From Hevea brasiliensis (lineage: Eukaryota; Streptophyta; Magnoliopsida; Malpighiales; Euphorbiaceae), in the NCBI RefSeq assembly GCF_030052815.1, contig NC_079493.1, forward strand, positions 118,631,132 through 118,695,131: a DNA stretch of 64,000 nucleotides, read 5' to 3'. The notes under the pieces were generated by a model. The model was not told the origin of the DNA and did no database searches. It was given only the letters and a program-made list of their open reading frames with translations. This document shows, piece by piece, positions 61,456 through 64,000 of the stretch (the stretch's first letter is position 1; the number at the start of each line of letters is the position of its first letter). A program made the translations under genes and the position numbers.

Positions 61456-64000
61456 TCAAGACCGTCTCCCAAGATCTTGGAAACCGGACTGAAAAGCAGT
61501 TTTAGAAGCTTCATCATCCCACTGAACGCTATCCCACCAGTGTTTCTCTGCTTCAATGACAACTTTACCTTTTGCGCTTTCAGTGTTGAGTGGAAGCTTC
61601 TTAAGCAATGGGCATTCAATTACAGTGATTTCCTCAAGAAATGGAAATGGCAGGGCATTCCAATATATGCTCTTCAATCGTAGCAATTGATATAATTTCA
61701 GGACTTTGAGTCTTGGAAATGGGTTTAGATTTTCTTCCTTATCCATAACCTTACCCAATTTTCCAAAGCTAATTATTTCTTCCAAATTTTCACACTTGGA
61801 GACGTATAGTTCTGTCAGGTTTGGTGCTAGAATCAGCCATGTCAAGTCCTGCAATTGAAGGCACCGTGTCACATCCACATGCCGAAGCCTGTCAAAGCTT
61901 CTCTTTCTTAACCTTGCTGGGTTATGGAGACCATCAGGAGCTTGTGATTTTGCTTTTTGTAGCAGCATATTTGTTGAAGATGAAAATTCGGCATCCATCA
62001 AATCCTGAAGAGATAAAGCTTGAGTACAGCTTAATAGTTTGTGGCTGGTGAGAAAACGATGGAGAACATAAGCATGTCTTATTGTGATGCTCAATACTTT
62101 CAGATGCTTCAATAACATTAGTCTCTCTACATTTATAGCATCTTCATCTTGCACATAACAGACTACACCACAACTAAACATTCTCAAAACTTGCAACAAT
62201 GGAAAACCAGACATCATCTTTCTTGGAATGCTATGTAGGTCATAATTATGCTCCAAGTTCAAATATTTCAACTTTTTTAGAGCCATTAACTCTGAAGGCA
62301 GTTCTTTTATCTTGGCTCTTGATAAATTCAGATATTGTAATGATACCAATTTTGAAATCCCATTTGGCAAAAATTTTAATGCAGTCTCTGACAAGTCTAG
62401 AACTGTTAGTGCATTCATAAATTGAAAGAAGTCATCAGGGATAATCTTGAAATAGCCATTACCACATAGAAACAGGGTCAAAAGATCAGGACATCTAGGC
62501 ACTTCTGTTAGTTGCTCAATATTGTTTTCCATCAATGACAATCTTTTTGTCCCTCTCCATCTTTCCATCTCTGGTGCTTTGGTTAATTGAGCACCTGCCT
62601 GCACCAAATATTTATGCTCTTCCTTTTCCACTTCACATGCTATCCATAGAGACATATCACGAATCACATCATGCATTTTTACAGAACTGCCATCATCTTC
62701 CAATAAACATGCATGAACAAGCATGCCAATAATAGTATACCCCTCATTGAACTCGTCCACTTGATTAACGCCATCATCCCAAAATTTCTCACAAATCCAA
62801 TGCTCTATCAACCCATCCTTGGAAATTTTGTAGTCCTCAGGGAACAGAGTACAATACAGAAAACATGATTTGACTTTATAATTCGGTAAATTATCATAAC
62901 TGAACTTCAAAATTGGAAATACTTCATCCCCCATACCTTGCATATTTGAGGCGGATTTTCTCAACATCTCAACGGCATACCTCCACTCTTGTGGCATTTT
63001 CTTGCAGGCCATGGCACGACCAATGGTGATGAGTGCGAGTGGCAAACCAGCACATTCTCTAGCCACATCTTCAGCTACGCCAGGAATATCTGGATCCGCA
63101 CCAAGTGTGTCTGCCCCAACCTTCTCCTGAAACAATTCCCAAGCTTTTTCCCAGACCAACGGTTCAACTTTAATTATCTTTTCAGCCTCCATATTACTAC
63201 ACACAGCCTTGGAACGTGTTGTAAACAATATCTTGGACCTGTTCTGTCTTTTCGAGAGAGGAACCCCAACATCTTTAAGCTCAATTCGCTTCCATATATC
63301 ATCTAATAGCAATACAAACTTCTTTTTCCGCAATACTTTGAAGATTTCTGCAGCTTTCTCATTAAAGCTTTTATATTGCCATTGCCCATCACTTGAAAGG
63401 CCTATCTTTTTGGCAATTTCTTCTTGAACTTTCTCAAGTCTCAAATCTTTTGACACCACTACCCAAATCACAACATCAAAATCATGGGGTGTGTCGAGGA
63501 ACTTGTTATTGATTTGGGTCAAGAGGGTAGTTTTACCAACTCCCCCCATACCATATATGCCGACAAGTCCTACTTCTTCTTCTATCATGCAATTCCACAC
63601 TTTATCCAACATACCTTCCAGGCCCATTGTTGGCTCGATAAGCCTTTCGATCACTGGTTCTCCAGCAGACCTCTCGACCAATACCTTGAAATCTCCTTTC
63701 CTTTTTAGATCAACCACATCTTGCAGTCTTCTAGCAACCCTTTTCCCAAAAATGTAGCTGGATTTGAGATTCTTGGAGCAACACCCTCCAAGACACAATT
63801 TCTGAATTTGTTGTGGACCATCTTGAATCAGCTCATCGACCTCAGTTATCTTAGCTTCCACCCTTAAAAGCCACCCTTGAACTTGTTCCAGCCGCTTCAT
63901 ATGCCCTCCTTCCTCAATACCAAGCCTTCGTATCACATCCTCCTTTAACTCCCTTAATTCTTCCCTTGCAATCTGCAAAGCTTCAAGATTATCTTCAAGT
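61456..64000 (-). CDS. CC-NBS-LRR disease-resistance protein (RPS5/RPS2-like), partial at right edge
   Basis: Intracellular immune receptor that senses pathogen effectors and triggers defence. The frame is open to the window edge: upstream codons still read LEDNLEALQ and no ATG is visible, so the start lies beyond 64,000 by perhaps 30 residues. Counting from codon 63978: coiled-coil with RLEQVQGWLLRVE (about 29-41); P-loop GMGGVGKTT (about 143-151); kinase-2 FVLLLDDIW; RNBS-B KILFTTRS; GLPL motif AGLPLALITIGRAM; RNBS-D CFLYCTLFPEDY; MHD motif VKMHDVIRDMSLW; then LRRs from about residue 500 (LTVLDLSETALKFLP, LQYLNLSRAKIKELP). It ends at 61,456 without an intron, about 840 codons seen, in line with RPS5-type CNLs. 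All key motifs are intact. Confidence 0.94.
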   Translation of the reverse strand, partial: LEDNLEALQIAREELRELKEDVIRRLGIEEGGHMKRLEQVQGWLLRVEAKITEVDELIQDGPQQIQKLCLGGCCSKNLKSSYIFGKRVARRLQDVVDLKRKGDFKVLVERSAGEPVIERLIEPTMGLEGMLDKVWNCMIEEEVGLVGIYGMGGVGKTTLLTQINNKFLDTPHDFDVVIWVVVSKDLRLEKVQEEIAKKIGLSSDGQWQYKSFNEKAAEIFKVLRKKKFVLLLDDIWKRIELKDVGVPLSKRQNRSKILFTTRSKAVCSNMEAEKIIKVEPLVWEKAWELFQEKVGADTLGADPDIPGVAEDVARECAGLPLALITIGRAMACKKMPQEWRYAVEMLRKSASNMQGMGDEVFPILKFSYDNLPNYKVKSCFLYCTLFPEDYKISKDGLIEHWICEKFWDDGVNQVDEFNEGYTIIGMLVHACLLEDDGSSVKMHDVIRDMSLWIACEVEKEEHKYLVQAGAQLTKAPEMERWRGTKRLSLMENNIEQLTEVPRCPDLLTLFLCGNGYFKIIPDDFFQFMNALTVLDLSETALKFLPNGISKLVSLQYLNLSRAKIKELPSELMALKKLKYLNLEHNYDLHSIPRKMMSGFPLLQVLRMFSCGVVCYVQDEDAINVERLMLLKHLKVLSITIRHAYVLHRFLTSHKLLSCTQALSLQDLMDAEFSSSTNMLLQKAKSQAPDGLHNPARLRKRSFDRLRHVDVTRCLQLQDLTWLILAPNLTELYVSKCENLEEIISFGKLGKVMDKEENLNPFPRLKVLKLYQLLRLKSIYWNALPFPFLEEITVIECPLLKKLPLNTESAKGKVVIEAEKHWWDSVQWDDEASKTAFQSGFQDLGRRS

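Noticed and set aside
61230..63757. Plus-strand frames of 60-105 codons across the resistance gene
   Set aside because: Antisense shadows of the CC-NBS-LRR coding sequence with no family signature.
1..64000. CRISPR arrays, prokaryotic operons, viral replicons or a new defence-like gene system
   Set aside because: No regularly spaced repeats, no operon-like gene packing and no unexplained cluster of intact unknown genes were seen; unknown frames are short and lack codon or splice support.

Overview
The window is plant nuclear DNA. It has spliced genes with GT/AG introns, long AT-rich intergenic stretches, and several nested LTR retrotransposons. Gene content (a CC-NBS-LRR disease-resistance gene, a P-class PPR gene, a BAHD acyltransferase, polygalacturonases, a GT106-type O-fucosyltransferase) fits a eudicot. 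A rosid such as a Malpighiales/Euphorbiaceae species is my guess, not something the sequence proves. No bacterial, organellar or CRISPR-like material was seen.

Left third (1-29,610): mostly decayed genes and retroelements. A polygalacturonase pseudogene (332-6717) carries a degenerate Copia element (1419-5789, TSD CACTA) inside one intron. Just downstream is an Athila-type Ty3/gypsy element (6851-14229, TSD CTTAT) that has lost RT, RNase H and most of integrase. Then come a tRNA-derived SINE head and a second, truncated polygalacturonase fragment (14984-15416). A minus-strand poly(A) retroposon lies at about 16,289-17,245. A large, young Tekay/Del-like chromovirus (19339-29610, TSD ATTAT) follows; its gag-pol frame is complete but broken by exactly three TAG codons, and a catalytic integrase Asp is lost.

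Middle (31,000-47,300): an intact rhomboid-protease gene (plus, 5 exons). Next is a BAHD acyltransferase pseudogene (minus, three frameshifts), split from its own 5' region by a deleted Copia element whose target-site duplication covers the start codon. Then a divergent pair of housekeeping genes: a DCC/DUF393 protein (minus, 5 exons) and the SEC11 catalytic subunit of the ER signal peptidase (plus, 8 exons).

Right (49,000-64,000): a retroposon-like tail, an intronless mitochondrial-type PPR gene (plus), a 729-bp hAT-type MITE with 8-bp TSD, a 6-exon O-fucosyltransferase-family gene (minus), and a single-exon CC-NBS-LRR gene (minus) that runs off the right edge.

The intact genes look unrelated in pathway and show no operon-like logic. 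Exon boundaries were read by eye from GT/AG sites, reading phase and protein-family continuity. I found no convincing previously undescribed system. The strongest second-look items are the amber-interrupted chromovirus, the start-codon Copia insertion, the mosaic LTRs and the hAT MITE.
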